From positions 78,121,954-78,185,953 of the forward strand of contig CM077665.1 in the NCBI GenBank assembly GCA_039707655.1: a stretch of DNA of 64,000 nucleotides. Direction: 5' to 3'. Shown one piece after another: positions 10,965-22,349 of the stretch. The translations under genes and the position numbers were made by a program. The number at the start of each line of letters is the position of its first letter. Position 1 is the stretch's first letter. A model generated the notes under the pieces. The model searched no databases, had not been told where the DNA came from, and was given only the letters and a program-made list of their open reading frames with translations. The stretch comes from Elymus sibiricus (lineage: Eukaryota > Streptophyta > Magnoliopsida > Poales > Poaceae).

Positions 10965-12606
10965 ATGCCAGGTTTAGAGGACAGTCAGAATGATCTCAGA
11001 GAGCAAAGTGTTGACATGGATGCTGGCACTAGCCCAGAAGCTAGCTCCTCATCTTCAGAGGATCCAGGCACCCCCAGTTGTCATGGGTTGCCCAAGGGTG
11101 TCACAAGGGCCAAGAAGAAGCTCAAATCAGATGAAGAGGACTCAGACTTTGTGCCAGAAGAAATTCTTGCCAAGAAGCCGCAGGAAAAGAAAGACAAGGC
11201 TGCTAAGAAATCTGCTAATGAGGCCACTTCTGCTAAGAGGCCAGTCAGGAAGGAGTATGCTAGCTCTGAAGCTAGGAAAGCACCTGAGAGTGCTAGGGCA
11301 ACTATGACTCTCTCCCTTGAGTCACCCAAGAAAGCTGGACAGAAAGCTAGGAAGAGAGTGGTGTGTGTTGTTGCCAGACCCACTTCTATGCATGAGGACC
11401 CAGCTGCAAATGAAGGAGAAGAGGAGGAAGAACATGTTGCACAACCTCCTCCCAAGAAGAAGAAGCTAATGGCTGATGCAATGACCAGTCAAGATGCATC
11501 CAGAGCCAAGCCTACTGCCCCAAGAAATTTGCTGTCACCAACTCCAAGAAGACAACCAGAGACATTCCTCTTGCAGAGAAGAACAAGAGATCTTCCACCA
11601 TGGAAGAAGAGGAAGATGTTTCAATGCTGAGGAAGCTGAGACCCCACCTGCATGAACACAATGACACTCATCCAGTTGCTGAGGATATGAAGAAGAGGAC
11701 GGATTCAGGATTGAGGAAATGGAGAGCTGATGATCCATATGCCATAAGGAGGAGAACTGTTGTTGATGCTCGCTTCCACACCAAGGAGCAACAAGATTTT
11801 TATGAGACTGTCTTGTTAGACAAGAGTCCTGCAGTCAGTGACATGAGATATGTGGACTGGAAGTACATTAAGGAGAATGAAGACTATTTTCCTCATGTGC
11901 TGGAGAACTTCAAGGCCATTGACATAGATGCTTTTGTTGGCAGAGAGTTCACTGCTTGGAATGATGAAATGATCATGTAGTTTTACTCTATAGCTCATTT
12001 CTATCCAGATGGATGGATAGTTTGGATGACTGAAAGAACAAGGTACCAAGCTACAGTTGATGAGTGGGCTACCATCTTAGGAGCCCCATAGGTACAAGAG
12101 GGAGATCTTGATGTCTATTCTGAGGCCAAGATGAATCATAATACCATGGACAATATGTACAACAATGTCCCTTCTGATTATGTGAAGACACACAAGCTTG
12201 GATCAGTCTACTTTCTGCAAGCAGGTTTACCCACTACCAACACCATCATGAGGCATACATTGATGCCTAAGTCTGGAGATGACAAGATGATCAGGGGGTA
12301 TTCCATCAACAGCTGCACCATATAGATCTCCATACCAGATTCAGGGTTATGGATTTGATAGTAGAGACTATCAAGAGGACAGCTGCAGACCAGAAGAGAT
12401 CATGTGGATATGCTCCATACATTCAGATGCCCATAAATTCCAAAGTTGGAAAGAGCGTATATGCACTTGATCGTCCACATCTGCCCTACAACCAGAGTTT
12501 GAGGACAATGTTGTGGTGATGGACCCCAGGCATCCCACTTCATCTACTGCACAGGCAGAGGCAGAGGCAGAAGCAGCTAGAGCCACTAGTGCTCAGACTC
12601 CCAGGA
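10965..12606 (+). pseudogene. 3' ORF of the SIRE-like Copia element, first part
   Basis: I chose the ATG at 10965, after the AT repeat, because the longer frame only adds repeat-encoded residues. The N-terminal half is Ser/Lys/Glu-rich with basic clusters (AKKKLK, PPPKKKKL) that could be nuclear-localisation-like. After a frameshift near 11600-11630 the second half continues with HTKEQQDFYETVLLDKSPA and SIAHFYPDGWIVWM, blocks familiar from the extra ORF of cereal Maximus/SIRE elements. Stops at 11978-11980, about 12089 and 12323-12325 plus a further shift break it. It is cut at 12607 by the nested Tat element and resumes at 21910. No signal peptide or transmembrane helix is seen, so the label env-like would refer to position only. 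Confidence 0.65.
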
Positions 12607-12611
12607 CCAAG

Positions 12612-13082
12612 TGTCGGTGTCCAAATCGGAGGATCTCGGGTAGGGGGTCCCGAGCTGTGAGACTAGAATCGATGGTAACAGGAGACGAGGGAGACGATGT
12701 TTACCCAGGTTCGGGCCCTCCTATGGAGGTAATACCCTACGTCCTGCTTGATTATATTGATGGTATAAGGGTTACAGAGTTGATCTACCTCGAGATCGAA
12801 TGGCTAAAACCCTAGATGAGTTGTCCTCTCCCGACAACCTAAAACCCTCCGGCTTATATAGACGCCGAGGGTACCTAGGGTTTACACATGGTCGGTTACA
12901 CATCGAAGGGATAAACATGCCTATTCACTACTCTAAACGTGGAGGATAAGCCGCGATTCCTGAAGCTTCCTTCCTGGAGACAGGGTCTCCGATCAATCCA
13001 ATGCTCGGCAAGCGGCCCATATAGTCTGGCCCATAAGAAATAGGTCGGCCTCCCGAGGACCCCTTAAACCAGGACTCCCTCA
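12612..13082 (-). repeat. 3' LTR of element C (471 bp)
   Basis: On the plus strand it reads tgtcggtgtcc ... ggactccctca; on the element's strand it begins tgagggagtcctggtt. The purine-rich tract agttcgggggctac (minus strand, 13096-13083) abuts it as polypurine tract. The tattatataagcc-type stretch near 12855 (cttatatagac) could serve as TATA box for transcription either way. Confidence 0.9.
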
Positions 13083-13651
13083 GTAGCCCCCGAACTAGCC
13101 TCCAACGCCAAGGGTCCTAGCTCCAGCTGCTTCATATGATCAGAGTCTTCGGCTTGCGAGGCGAGTTCCTTTCTCCAAATAGTGATCGGCCGAGTTTAGT
13201 TCGGCCTCCGACGACGTGTAGTTTTCCCGATCATGGATCGTCCGAACACCATGAATAACTTGGCCCTGAAGGCCAAACGTCAAGGAGTAAATAGTGCTCC
13301 CTGACAACCTTTCAGATGAAAGGTCACGGCCCACCACGACCGTTGAACCAGTCGCAAAAACTCGATTCGCGGTTCGAGGCCATTTTCATCAGCACGATCC
13401 ATCAATGCATAGATCGTGCTCCGTTTCACACGGGATATGTTTAATCGTGCGCGTATAACGGCACGCACGTCTTGGGAAGCGGAGGGATTCACGGCGCATT
13501 GAAGGGAGGCTAACCGGCAACAAGCCCAATAAAAGGGAAAGAAAACCCCAAGGCTTAACCGCGCTTCCCATTCGCATCCCTGCTCCCCCAATCTCCTGAG
13601 CCTCCAGAGCTCAGATCTAGGTTTTCCACCCTTCCTCCTCCGAGCTCAGCC
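13083..13651 (+). promoter_or_regulatory. Leader/promoter region of the antisense gene in element C
   Basis: This stretch lies between the LTR and the ATG at 13652. It has a TATA-like ccaataaaagg at about 13526, roughly 120 bp before the ATG, a pyrimidine-rich leader (ccacccttcctcctcc) and a good plant start context (gccATGGcc). The promoter assignment is inference. Confidence 0.35.
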
Positions 13652-16600
13652 ATGGCCGGCTCAGGCTCCAACGGCAAGTGGGAGGCTTCCACGGTCACAG
13701 ACCAGGACATCCGGGACCTCAAGGACGCCGGCTACCTCCCCGCCAACATCTTCCACCGCGTCCCGAAGGAGGGCCAGGTGATCCCCACCCCCAAACCAGG
13801 CGAGAGGGTGGTTTTCATTCCTCACTTCATCCGAGGACTGAGCTTCCCGCTCCACCCCTTCGTTAGGGGCCTCATGTTCTTCTACGGACTCGACTTCCAC
13901 GACCTCCCGCCGAACTCCTTCATGCACATATCGGCCTTCATCATCGTCTGCGAGGCCTTCTTACGGGTCGAACCACACTTCGGACTATGGCTCAAGATAT
14001 TCAATATCAAGCCGAAGTGTGTTGCAAGCGAACACGCAGACTGCGGCGGGGCGGTCATCAGCAAGCTTCCCCGCGTAGGATGGCCATCCGGCACCTTCAT
14101 CGACACCATCAAGACTTGGCAAAAAGAGTGGTTTTACATAACCGAGCCAAGGGAGGAGGGCGGAACTGTTCCTGCCAAATTCAGATCCGGTCCCCTGACC
14201 CGATTGACCTCATGGGTCCGAAAGGGCCTCGACTGGGGGTCGGATACAGAGGTGGACGACCTGCAGAGGCGCATCGCCTCCATGATCAAGGACAAAATCG
14301 AGCTGGCCAACGTGGTCCAGATTATGCTCCGGCGGCGCATCCTCCCCTGTCAGCGCCAGGACTCTCCTATGTGGACTTATCGGCTTGACGATGAGCCTAC
14401 GATTCGTCGGCTCTTCCACACCACTCGGGAGAAGCTGTGGAAGGTGCTGTTCAAGGCGCAGGAGAACTGGCCAGCCGAGAAGGAGGATCGGGGCCTGCGC
14501 GCCGATAAACCCCCTTCCCAGGTATAACATAGTTTCGCTTGATCGGCTTCGTTTTCCTGAAGAAAATCTAAGCACTTTCCGATCACTTCCGCATGAATGG
14601 TTGAGCAAGGCTACGGGCATCAAATGCCTGGCTCCACAGCCCGAAGACCCTAGGTCCCAGCTGCTGTCGGAGATGCTTGTCGTGGCGCCTTACAAGGCGC
14701 CAGAGAAGAAGGAGAAGAAGAAGAAACCAGGCCGAGAAGGCCTGCGCATCAGGGACCAGCCAGAGGCTGTGTCCGAGGAAACCCATGCCTCCTCGAATTA
14801 AGAGGAGAAGCACGAGGGCGAGGGGGAAGGCGATTCCCCCCTCGCAAGAAAGAGGGCGGCGTCATCGGACGCCACAGAGGATGTACCTCGTCCCGCCCCG
14901 AAGAAAGCGCGTCGGACATAGTCAATTTTGTTCGACGACAGTTCGGACTCGGATACCGAGTCCGAGGACTTTGAGAAGGTTCCACGAAGGAACCTCAGGG
15001 TCAAGCCCCCAGCTCGAAGGTAAAGATCCGAAGATTTCCTGAGCTATTAGTGCTAAGTTTTGAATGTTATTAACATGTGAGCGCCTATTGACTTGCAGCC
15101 CACCACGTGTTCTCCCCACTGATCAAGTCTCAGACGGGAAGACCCCGCCCGCCGAGCTAATGGAGAGCGGGACCGCGTCGCACCCCTCTCCTCCGGGCGC
15201 CGCGAAGGATGCCGCGGAGGTGTCATCCCAACAGGCTCCTTTGGAGCCGGACGCCAGCGGTGGGGGCGATGACGTCATGGTCGAGGCTAACGCCTCGGCC
15301 ACCGAAGACCAGGGGGAAAAGCCCCTCCCGGATACTGAGGAGACCAGACGAGAGGATGTCCAGTCCCTTCTGAGGTCATCTCTGGAGCGCACCATGCCTC
15401 CGGAGGCACCGGTTCAATCCCCGGTTGGAGATCGGGTTAACCGATCTCCACCGGCGCCACCGACCAATGGGTGGCCTGCTATGGGGGAGGCTCTGTCAAG
15501 CGCCTCCATCTCCGAGGAGCACCGCACCCATAAGGGTGCGGTTTTACAAAGCATTCAGTCCGTTGATAGCGGACTGAAGGAGGCCTTCAAGGGTCTCCTG
15601 ACGGGCTTCCAGGTAAGCCACGTAATGTTTTGTTAATTTACTATTTTTGTGCTATCGTTATATATATAGCAGCCCCCGAGCCCTAGGTGAGTTTGGAAAA
15701 ACTCACCTGGGGGTCAATCATAGACCATTAACCAGACAATGCATGAGACAATATTTGTTCGGAATGTTCCAATAGCCCTTAAGAGGACCGAACATGTGAT
15801 CATGTTTATGATAGTTCGGAGGTTTGAATCCATGTAACCTGATAGTGGTTTGTTATGTGTAGGCTTCGTCATCGGCGGCGGCTGTCAATGCCGCCGAGAT
15901 AGACGAGCTAAATCAGAAGCTCAAGAGCTCCGAAGATGAGCTCGACGCTTTGAATAAGAGATTCGATGAGGCGCAAGGTAAGCCAGATTATAATATCCGA
16001 ATTCTTCATCACCGTACTGTCGACGCAGTATTTTTATATGTTTGATGCTTACGCAGCCTCGGCGAAGGAAATTGAGAAGCTCAAGGCCGAGCTTCAAAAG
16101 GCAAAACAGGAGGCCGCGAGCGAGAAGGCGGTGGCCGAACGAGCAGCTACTGCGCTCTCCGATTTAAAAGCCACCGGTGCCAAACATGAGGCTCGGGTGG
16201 AGGAAATCCAGCAGGAGCTCAAAGACGTCGGTCAAAAGTGCGAGGACCTCGAGCAGAAAGGCAAAGAGCAGGCCGCCGAACTATCCACTCTGAAATCCGA
16301 TCTCCAGAAGGAGCGGGTGGATAGGCGGTTCTTTGAAGAGCAAGTCAGCCAGGTCAAGGCTATCACGGATGGTAAGCCGTATTTACTGTAGTGTGTCTTC
16401 GGGGATAGCAAGTTCGCATTGCTTACCCAAGTGTGGCGTTCCTCAGGCACCTGCTCGGACCTCCAGAAGAGCACAGCGGACGCGAACCAGTTATATGCTT
16501 CGCTGGGAGAGGGAGATGAAGCTCGGCTGTTTTGGGCGCAATTTGAAGCCTCCGAGCGCTCTCCTCTCCTCGTTGAGCAGCTGAAGCAGCTGATGGAGCT

Positions 16601-16931
16601 ACACCGGATGGCGGAGCCGGCCATGAAGGATCTCTGCATCCGGCTATGGCCCGACGAGCCGCTGCCGAGTAGCTACTTCGGCCTGGTGTAGAAGCTGAGC
16701 AACGCCTCGCCTCGGATCGACGCACTAAGGCGGTCCTCCTGTATCGAGGGAGCTCGGATGGCCTTCGCAAGGGCCAAGGTGCACTGGCCGGGTCTTGATC
16801 CCACGAAGATAGCCACTGCTCCGCCGCCCCCTGGAAAGGAGCATAGGTGCCCTGAGCGATACTTCTTCATAGTTATGGAGGGTGCTCGGGCAATAGAGGC
16901 TCAATGTTCGAGAGAAAACATTTATGAGTAA
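13652..16931 (+). pseudogene. Antisense multi-exon gene of Tat element C (putative gypsy-type transposon domain, coiled coil)
   Basis: The gene runs opposite to gag. Exon 1 (13652-14521, 290 codons) encodes a globular domain with PHFIRGLSFPLHPFVRGLMF, matching my memory of the Pfam putative gypsy type transposon (Transposase_28) family. Later exons have clean GT-AG borders: about 14563-15019, 15099-15612, 15863-15977, 16057-16371, 16447-16931. The junction after exon 1 is unclear. Exon 2 is basic and acidic low complexity, exon 3 Pro/Glu-rich, and exons 4-5 form a coiled coil (SAKEIEKLKAELQKAKQEA). The last exon is helical and ends at TAA 16929-16931. In-frame stops at 14799-14801, about 14920 and 16689-16691 suggest this copy is dead. 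Extra ORFs of this kind, including antisense ones, are known in Tat-lineage elements; their role is not known. Confidence 0.65.
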
Positions 16932-18188
16932 ATGCGTTGTAATATGTCCGAAGACCTTTTAACGCGTTTGTATTTAAGATGCATGGTTTATCATGTCGTT
17001 CGTGTTTTGCATCCTTTATAACTCCTGTGTGGCCGTTGAAACTGAAAGTTGCGAGTCGTCGGCTTCAGCCCCCATGTAGATACTACGCGGGGTGTCTCTG
17101 CCAACGCACTGTGACCCTTAGCCGAGCTATCGGTACCCGAAGGCGGTAGTGTGGGGCGGACAAGGCAATCGGACCATAATGCTTTATTGCTTTCACTTAG
17201 CCGTAGGGGCGCGAGAAAGGAGTGCAGGGGGCTGATGACTAGCCCCCAGGGGTTTGTGATGTTCGGATGAACCGCGACCAAAGCCGATATCACATGGTTT
17301 GTACGAATACCAAACCCATCGCATGACACGGAATAACCTCTAACGAGGTTTATTTAAGCTCGGATTCGCAGACCGGTTCTCGCATACTATGACAGTCAGT
17401 TTTCGGCTTTCTCCGCTGAGGTGCTTGACCAGGCTAGCCGGAAGCACAATCGCAGTGGTTCTCCCTTTGCCCTTTTAGCCGAACGAGCAGAACGTAAAGG
17501 CGCAAGCACAGGAGCCGGGCAACCCAACTATTGACCCAAGACATAGTTCGGAACCAATGCATATAAAGCGGAATTCCAAGACGCCGAACGCAAAATCAGT
17601 TGTGCTTAGGGCGATTTTTTAAGTTCGAGCCCCCGGTCTATTAGCCGGTTGCATCGAAAAGTATACCAAACATGTTCGCAAGAAGAGGGGGAAAATAGAG
17701 AGTGTGCCAAAAAAGACAGCAAAGCGATCATGTATGATATATCTGTATTTTACTCAACAACTCTTATTATTCAAATTGCCGATGCAACTATTTACAGGTA
17801 TTTAAAAATGAAATATAAACCTTACAGGAGGGGTTGTACCAGGGGTCTTCGATGGGTGACCTGACGTCCTCGATGTGCCCTGTCGTTTGTCCGCTCCTGC
17901 GTCTCCTAAGGAGTTGTATACCGCTATGGGTTTTGCTGTTCGGCGAGCGGACTTTGGAGAAAAATCTTGAGAAGTCGCCGAAGTGTGAATGAGCTTTACG
18001 CCTTAGCAGGTACTTTATGGTACCTGTAGTGTGTCTGAAGACGTTTTGATGGTGATAGTTCGGTCCAGCCGAACACTTACCCTTTGATAGTTTTTCCCCA
18101 CCGCTGCCCATGGAATTTTGAGCGCGAAGTTGTGCCTCCTCGGCACGTACTTTGCTGGTTCTAGGGCTGTGCGATGGGGGGAGGGTCC
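16932..18188. other. Non-coding spacer between antisense gene and gag-protease in element C
   Basis: The antisense gene and the gag-protease ORF end facing each other across this stretch. In an autonomous relative, RT, RNase H and integrase would follow protease here, but no such motif is present in any frame. Confidence 0.6.
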
Positions 18189-19829
18189 CTATTTATGAGG
18201 AGAAGAAGGTTCTGGTACTTCAGGTTGAAACCGAGCTCGCTTCCCAGCCTTACGTGCTTTTACGGCAGATGTCGGTGTTTGCCGATCATCAGTGTAATGG
18301 AATTCGGCCGCCAGGGCCAACGCATGTTCCTCAGTTCGGAGGGAGCGCTCTGTATTGCCATTGACAGTAATGACCCCCTTGGGGCCGGGCATTTTGAGCT
18401 TGAGGTATGCGTAGTGTGGGACGGCATTAAAGCGAGCGAACGCTGTACGGCCGAGCAAGGCGTGATAACTGCTGCGGAAAGGTACGATGTCGAAGATCAA
18501 GTCCTCGCTTCAAAAGTTATCGGGCGAGCCGAACACTACTTCCAGGCTTACAGAGCCCGTGCACCGGGCTTCGACGCCTGGGATCACTCCTTTAAAGGTA
18601 GTGTTGCTGCGTTTGATCCTTGACGGATCTATGCCCATCTTTTTCATCGTGTCTGAGTAAATCAGATTGAGGCTACTTCCTCCAGCCATTAGGACTTTAG
18701 TGAGGTGATACCCGTCTATGATGGGGTCTAGGACGAGGGCGGCCGAACCCCCATGACGGATACTGGTCGGGTGGTCACGTCGATCGAAGGTGATCGGGTA
18801 TGCCGACCATGGGTTATACTTCGGGGCTACAGGCTCTACGGCATAGACATCCCGAAGGGCGCGCTTCCTCTCCTTTTTGGGTATATGAGTGGCATATATC
18901 ATATTTACTGTTTTTACCTCTGGAGGGAATTTCTTTTGTCCGCCGCCGATCGGACCGCGGGGCTCATCCTCGTCCTCGCTGCGTGGGCTCTTGCCTTGGT
19001 CCTCGGATGCGAGCTTGTCGGCCTGTTTGAATACCCAACAGTTACGGTTGGTGTGGTTGGCGGGCTTCTCTTGAGTGCCATGGATCTGGCAAGGCCTCTC
19101 CATGATCTTGTCCAGCGGGGTGGGTCCATCGCGATTGCCTTTAGGAGGCTTCTTCCGCTGCCCAGGCCGGGAGTTGCGGAAGCCGGCGTTAACGGATGTG
19201 TCATCGGCGTCACTATTGTTGTGCCGGCGCTTATTCTTGTTGCGCTTTGGTTTCCCGTTTCCATCCCGAACTTCAGAGGTTCCGGGGTCTTCGGGGTTGT
19301 GGCTACGTCTTGCTAGCCAGTTATCCTCGCCCGCGCAAAAGCGAGTCATGAGTGATGTAAGGGCGGACATTGTCCTTGGTTTATCCTGACTGAGCTGACG
19401 AGCTAGCCACTCATCCCGAATATTGTGCCTGAAAGAGGCTATTGCTTTGGCGTCCGGGCAGTCAACGATCTGGTTTTTCTTGGTCAAGAACCGATTCCAG
19501 AATAGCCGCGCGGATTCTCCTGGCTTCTGAACGACGTTGCTTAGGTCGGAGGAGTTCGGCGGCCGAACATAAGTGCCCTGGAAGTTAGATCGGAATGCAT
19601 CTTCTAGATCCTCCCAGCACCCAATGGAGTTTTCGGGGAGGCTATTTAACCAGTGCCAAGCTGGCCCCTTAAGCTTCAGGGGTAGGTACTTGATGGCGTG
19701 GAGGTCATCTCCTCGCGCCATGTGGATGTGGAGGAGGAAATCCTCGATCCATACGGTTGGGTCAGTTGTCCCATCGTATTGTTCTATGTTTACGGGTTTA
19801 AACCCTTCCGGGAACTGATGCTGGATCAC
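18189..19829 (-). pseudogene. Gag-protease ORF of element C, protease active site lost
   Basis: The ORF reads MIQHQFPEGFKPVNIEQYDG then a Retrotrans_gag-type domain (WIEDFLLHIHMARGDDL, GPAWHWLNSLPENS, about residues 25-170), a basic linker (KRNKNKRRHN), a Cys/His motif (CQIHGTQEKPANHTNRNC), and an aspartic-protease domain. In the expected catalytic position the sequence is VLMAGGSSLNLIY: the Asp of the D-G/S-G motif is Ala. An in-frame TGA at 18510-18512 fits a CpG transition (CGA to TGA), after which the protease C-terminus (IVPFRSSYHALLGR, MPGPKGVITVNGN) continues to the stop at 18189. Gag would package RNA; the protease cannot be active. The start at 19829 is simply the first Met of the frame; the ORF probably joined the upstream leader ORF once. 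Confidence 0.75.
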
Positions 19830-20126
19830 CTCGTCCGTGAAGCACAGTGGGTGGGCAGCGCCTCTGACCCGAGCTATGTCGCGCCGGTGATCGGCGTCTG
19901 TCCTAGCCCGGTTTCATTCCCGACCTTTATTGTTGTGGTCGAGCCAAGGCCGGTACCCTTCCCGTCTATCGGGTGAGTATCCTCTGGATCCGTAGATGGA
20001 TCGCGTATGACCTGCTCTGTAGTCCAGGTCGTGTCGCAGGTCGAACCTGTCATCGGGCTCTAGTGGCTCTTTTCCCCGTCTATGGGGTATCGTCGGCCTA
20101 TAGCCTGTGTCGTCAGCCGTCCTGTC

Positions 20127-21407
20127 TCATCCTCGAGGAGGGCGGTCTGGCTTGTCGTATGGGGTATGTTTGGGAGACGGCGTATCAGTGAGCTCGTCAT
20201 CGAATTGTGGCAGCAGCCTTCTGCGTGGATAGCTCTTAGGTTGGTCCGATAGACCGGTACCGTATCCTTCCTCAGCTGAGAGGACTCTCGTCCATCGATC
20301 GTTGAGGTTGTCTTGTTCGGCTTTAAGCTGCCGTTCTTTTGCTTTCAGGCTGCGGGCCGTGGCTATAAGTTGTTGCCTGAACAGTTCCTGATCTTCAAGA
20401 TTATCGGGGATGGCGAAGTCATCGGCTTTCGGGATGTCCTCCTCCTCGACAGGGGGGAGGTAATTGTCGTCCTCGGAATCATTTAGATCGTCGGGGTTGC
20501 GCCGGTCTTCCGGCCTCTCCTGACCCTCTAACGGGTGTTCGGGGATATCGGGATCGCCGAGGTCTTCCGGGGTGTCTCCGTCCCCGGTGCCGTCGATAGC
20601 TTTTCTTCCCTTTTTTCCTTTTGACCGTTTATGCGGCTTTCGGCGTCTTGACGGTGCTTCACCCGATTTGTCGCCATCGTTTTTTGAAGTGTCCACCATG
20701 TAGACGTCGTATGTGGAGGTGGCAGTCCACCGCCCGGTGTTAACGGGGGTGAGAGCGCGATCCTCCTCGTCCATGTATTCTGCCTCCTCGGAGGCATAGT
20801 CCAACATGTCGGTTAAATCCTCGACAGTGGCTACCAAGTGGGTGGTGGGTGGGACGAAAAATTCATCCTGACCTGCTTTGAGCCCGATCTGAGCATAGGT
20901 CGGGGTTGGGTCGTTGGTAATCTTCATCGACGAGATCCGATCTAGGGCCTCGTTGAGTATCGAGAGCTCGATCGGGTCGGCCTGCTCAGAGCTTCCGGAG
21001 TTAACCTCCGGTGCGTCCGCGCGGGGGGAGTGTTCGGCAAGAACAGATGTCCGGACGTCTGGCACTATGACCGGGTCCGGACTGAAAGTCGGGTCCTCGC
21101 CGGGGTAGATCCCGTGGGCGGGACCGAAAGATGGATCTGACGTTAAAGCCTCAGAGTCTTCGGGCGTGGCAGGCGAGACCGCGAGCCCGGTTAGTAACAG
21201 GTCGCCCCGACAGTCTACGGAGAACTCTAGGTTCCCAAATCTGACCTCTTGATCAGGGGAAAACTTCTGACACGGCCTAGATGGCCGGTTGGGTCGGCGT
21301 GCAGCACAATGCTGCCAAAAGCGAAGATCTGTCTGGGGACGAAAGTGTCCGTATTGCGGACCTCTTCGTTGATGACGAGGCGAGCCATCGATTCCTTTGG
21401 CGATCAC
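20127..21407 (-). CDS. Leader/gag N-terminal ORF of element C
   Basis: A long open frame of 426 codons begins 27 bp inside the 5' LTR border. It encodes a Pro/Asp/Glu-rich, largely disordered protein with a nuclear-localisation-like basic patch (RRRKPHKRSKGKKGRK) and a heptad segment near the C-terminus (ARSLKAKERQLKAEQDNLND). The upstream frame is open, so the real start may lie closer to the LTR. It precedes the gag core at 19829 by about 300 bp of disrupted frame. No catalytic motif. It is likely the N-terminal part of a large Tat gag. Confidence 0.55.
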   Translation of the reverse strand: MIAKGIDGSPRHQRRGPQYGHFRPQTDLRFWQHCAARRPNRPSRPCQKFSPDQEVRFGNLEFSVDCRGDLLLTGLAVSPATPEDSEALTSDPSFGPAHGIYPGEDPTFSPDPVIVPDVRTSVLAEHSPRADAPEVNSGSSEQADPIELSILNEALDRISSMKITNDPTPTYAQIGLKAGQDEFFVPPTTHLVATVEDLTDMLDYASEEAEYMDEEDRALTPVNTGRWTATSTYDVYMVDTSKNDGDKSGEAPSRRRKPHKRSKGKKGRKAIDGTGDGDTPEDLGDPDIPEHPLEGQERPEDRRNPDDLNDSEDDNYLPPVEEEDIPKADDFAIPDNLEDQELFRQQLIATARSLKAKERQLKAEQDNLNDRWTRVLSAEEGYGTGLSDQPKSYPRRRLLPQFDDELTDTPSPKHTPYDKPDRPPRG

Positions 21408-21433
21408 AGCGGAACTCTCAATGAAAGCACCAA

Positions 21434-21904
21434 TGTTGGTGTCAAAACCGGCGGATCTCGGGTAGGGGGTCCCGAGCTGTGAGACTAGAATCGATGGTAA
21501 GAGGAGACGAGGGAGACGATGTTTACCCAGGTTCGGGCCCTCCTATGGAGGTAATACCCTACGTCCTGCTTGATTATATTGATGGTATAAGGGTTACAGA
21601 GTTGATCTACCACGAGATCGAATGGCTAAAACCCTAGATGAGTTGTCCTCTCCCTACAACCTAAAACCCTCTGGCTTATATAGACGCCGAGGGTACCTAG
21701 GGTTTACACATGGTCGGTTACACGTCGAAGGGATAAACATGCCTATTCACTACTCCAAACGTGGAGGATAAGCCGCGATTCCCGAAGCTTCCTTCCTGGA
21801 GACAGGGTCTCCGATCAATCCAATGCTCGGCAAGCGGCCCATATAGTCCGGCCCATAAGAAATAGGTCGGCCTCCCGAGGACCCCTTAAACCAGGACTCC
21901 CTCA
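21434..21904 (-). repeat. 5' LTR of element C (471 bp)
   Basis: The same length as the partner LTR with 12 substitutions and no gaps. Seven are transitions, several of them at CpG sites, as expected of methylated transposon DNA. Confidence 0.9.
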
Positions 21905-21909
21905 CCAAG

Positions 21910-22349
21910 AGTGACCAGTTATCCTACATCTTCACTGCTATCCAAGGGATAGAGAAGAATGTTGTTGAGCTCCTCAAGAACCAGAAGAGTCTTGAGAGGA
22001 TTGTTGAGACAAAATTCATGCTCTTGACAACAAGGTGGATGAGCTGACTGTGACAGTTAATGAGCTCAAACAGGAAGTGGATGCAGTGCCTAGTCCCCAC
22101 TCCAGTGATGATGATAGTCCTCCTCTCCGGCCCAACACTCAATTCAAGACTCAAGCCAGATCTGCTGCAGTGCCTACTTCAGAGTTGAGGCCTTCTTCAT
22201 CAGCACCAGCCACTGCTCCATCAGTTCCTCCAGCACCTTCAGCAGCCACTCCACCACCCCAAAGGACTTCAGCAGAAGCTTTTGCAGATGCCCTTCTTTC
22301 GACTCCTTCAACAACTACTGGAAGAGACCCAACCCAGAGACACGATTAG
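21910..22349 (+). pseudogene. 3' ORF of the SIRE-like Copia element, second part
   Basis: This continues the ORF interrupted at 12607. A helical, coiled-coil-like part (AIQGIEKNVVELLKNQKSLE, then LDNKVDELTVTVNELKQEVD) is followed by a Pro/Ser/Ala-rich tail and a TAG at 22347-22349. One frameshift lies near 22015. The coiled coil plus disordered tail fits the C-terminus of the Maximus-type 3' ORF. Confidence 0.6.

Larger units (their letters stand above)
12607..21909 (-). mobile_element. Element C: complete non-autonomous Tat-like Gypsy retrotransposon
   Basis: Two 471-bp LTRs (12612-13082 and 21434-21904) are flanked by the 5-bp target duplication ccaag (12607-12611 and 21905-21909). The element reads on the minus strand: the right LTR is 5', followed by primer-site-like TTGGTGCTTTCATTGAGAG (21433 downward). 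By-eye comparison gives 12 differences in 471 bp (97.5% identity), about 1 million years at the usual grass rate of 1.3e-8 per site per year. Inside are a leader ORF, gag-protease and, on the opposite strand, a multi-exon antisense gene. RT, RNase H and integrase are missing, so it must have moved with proteins from a relative. It sits inside the Copia 3' ORF. Confidence 0.85.

Noticed and set aside
14522..14562. A clean first intron between exon 1 and exon 2 of the antisense gene in element C
   Set aside because: A GT is present at 14522, but the nearest AG (14561-14562) leads straight to a stop in the required frame. The junction may be mutated or lie elsewhere, so I did not assert it.
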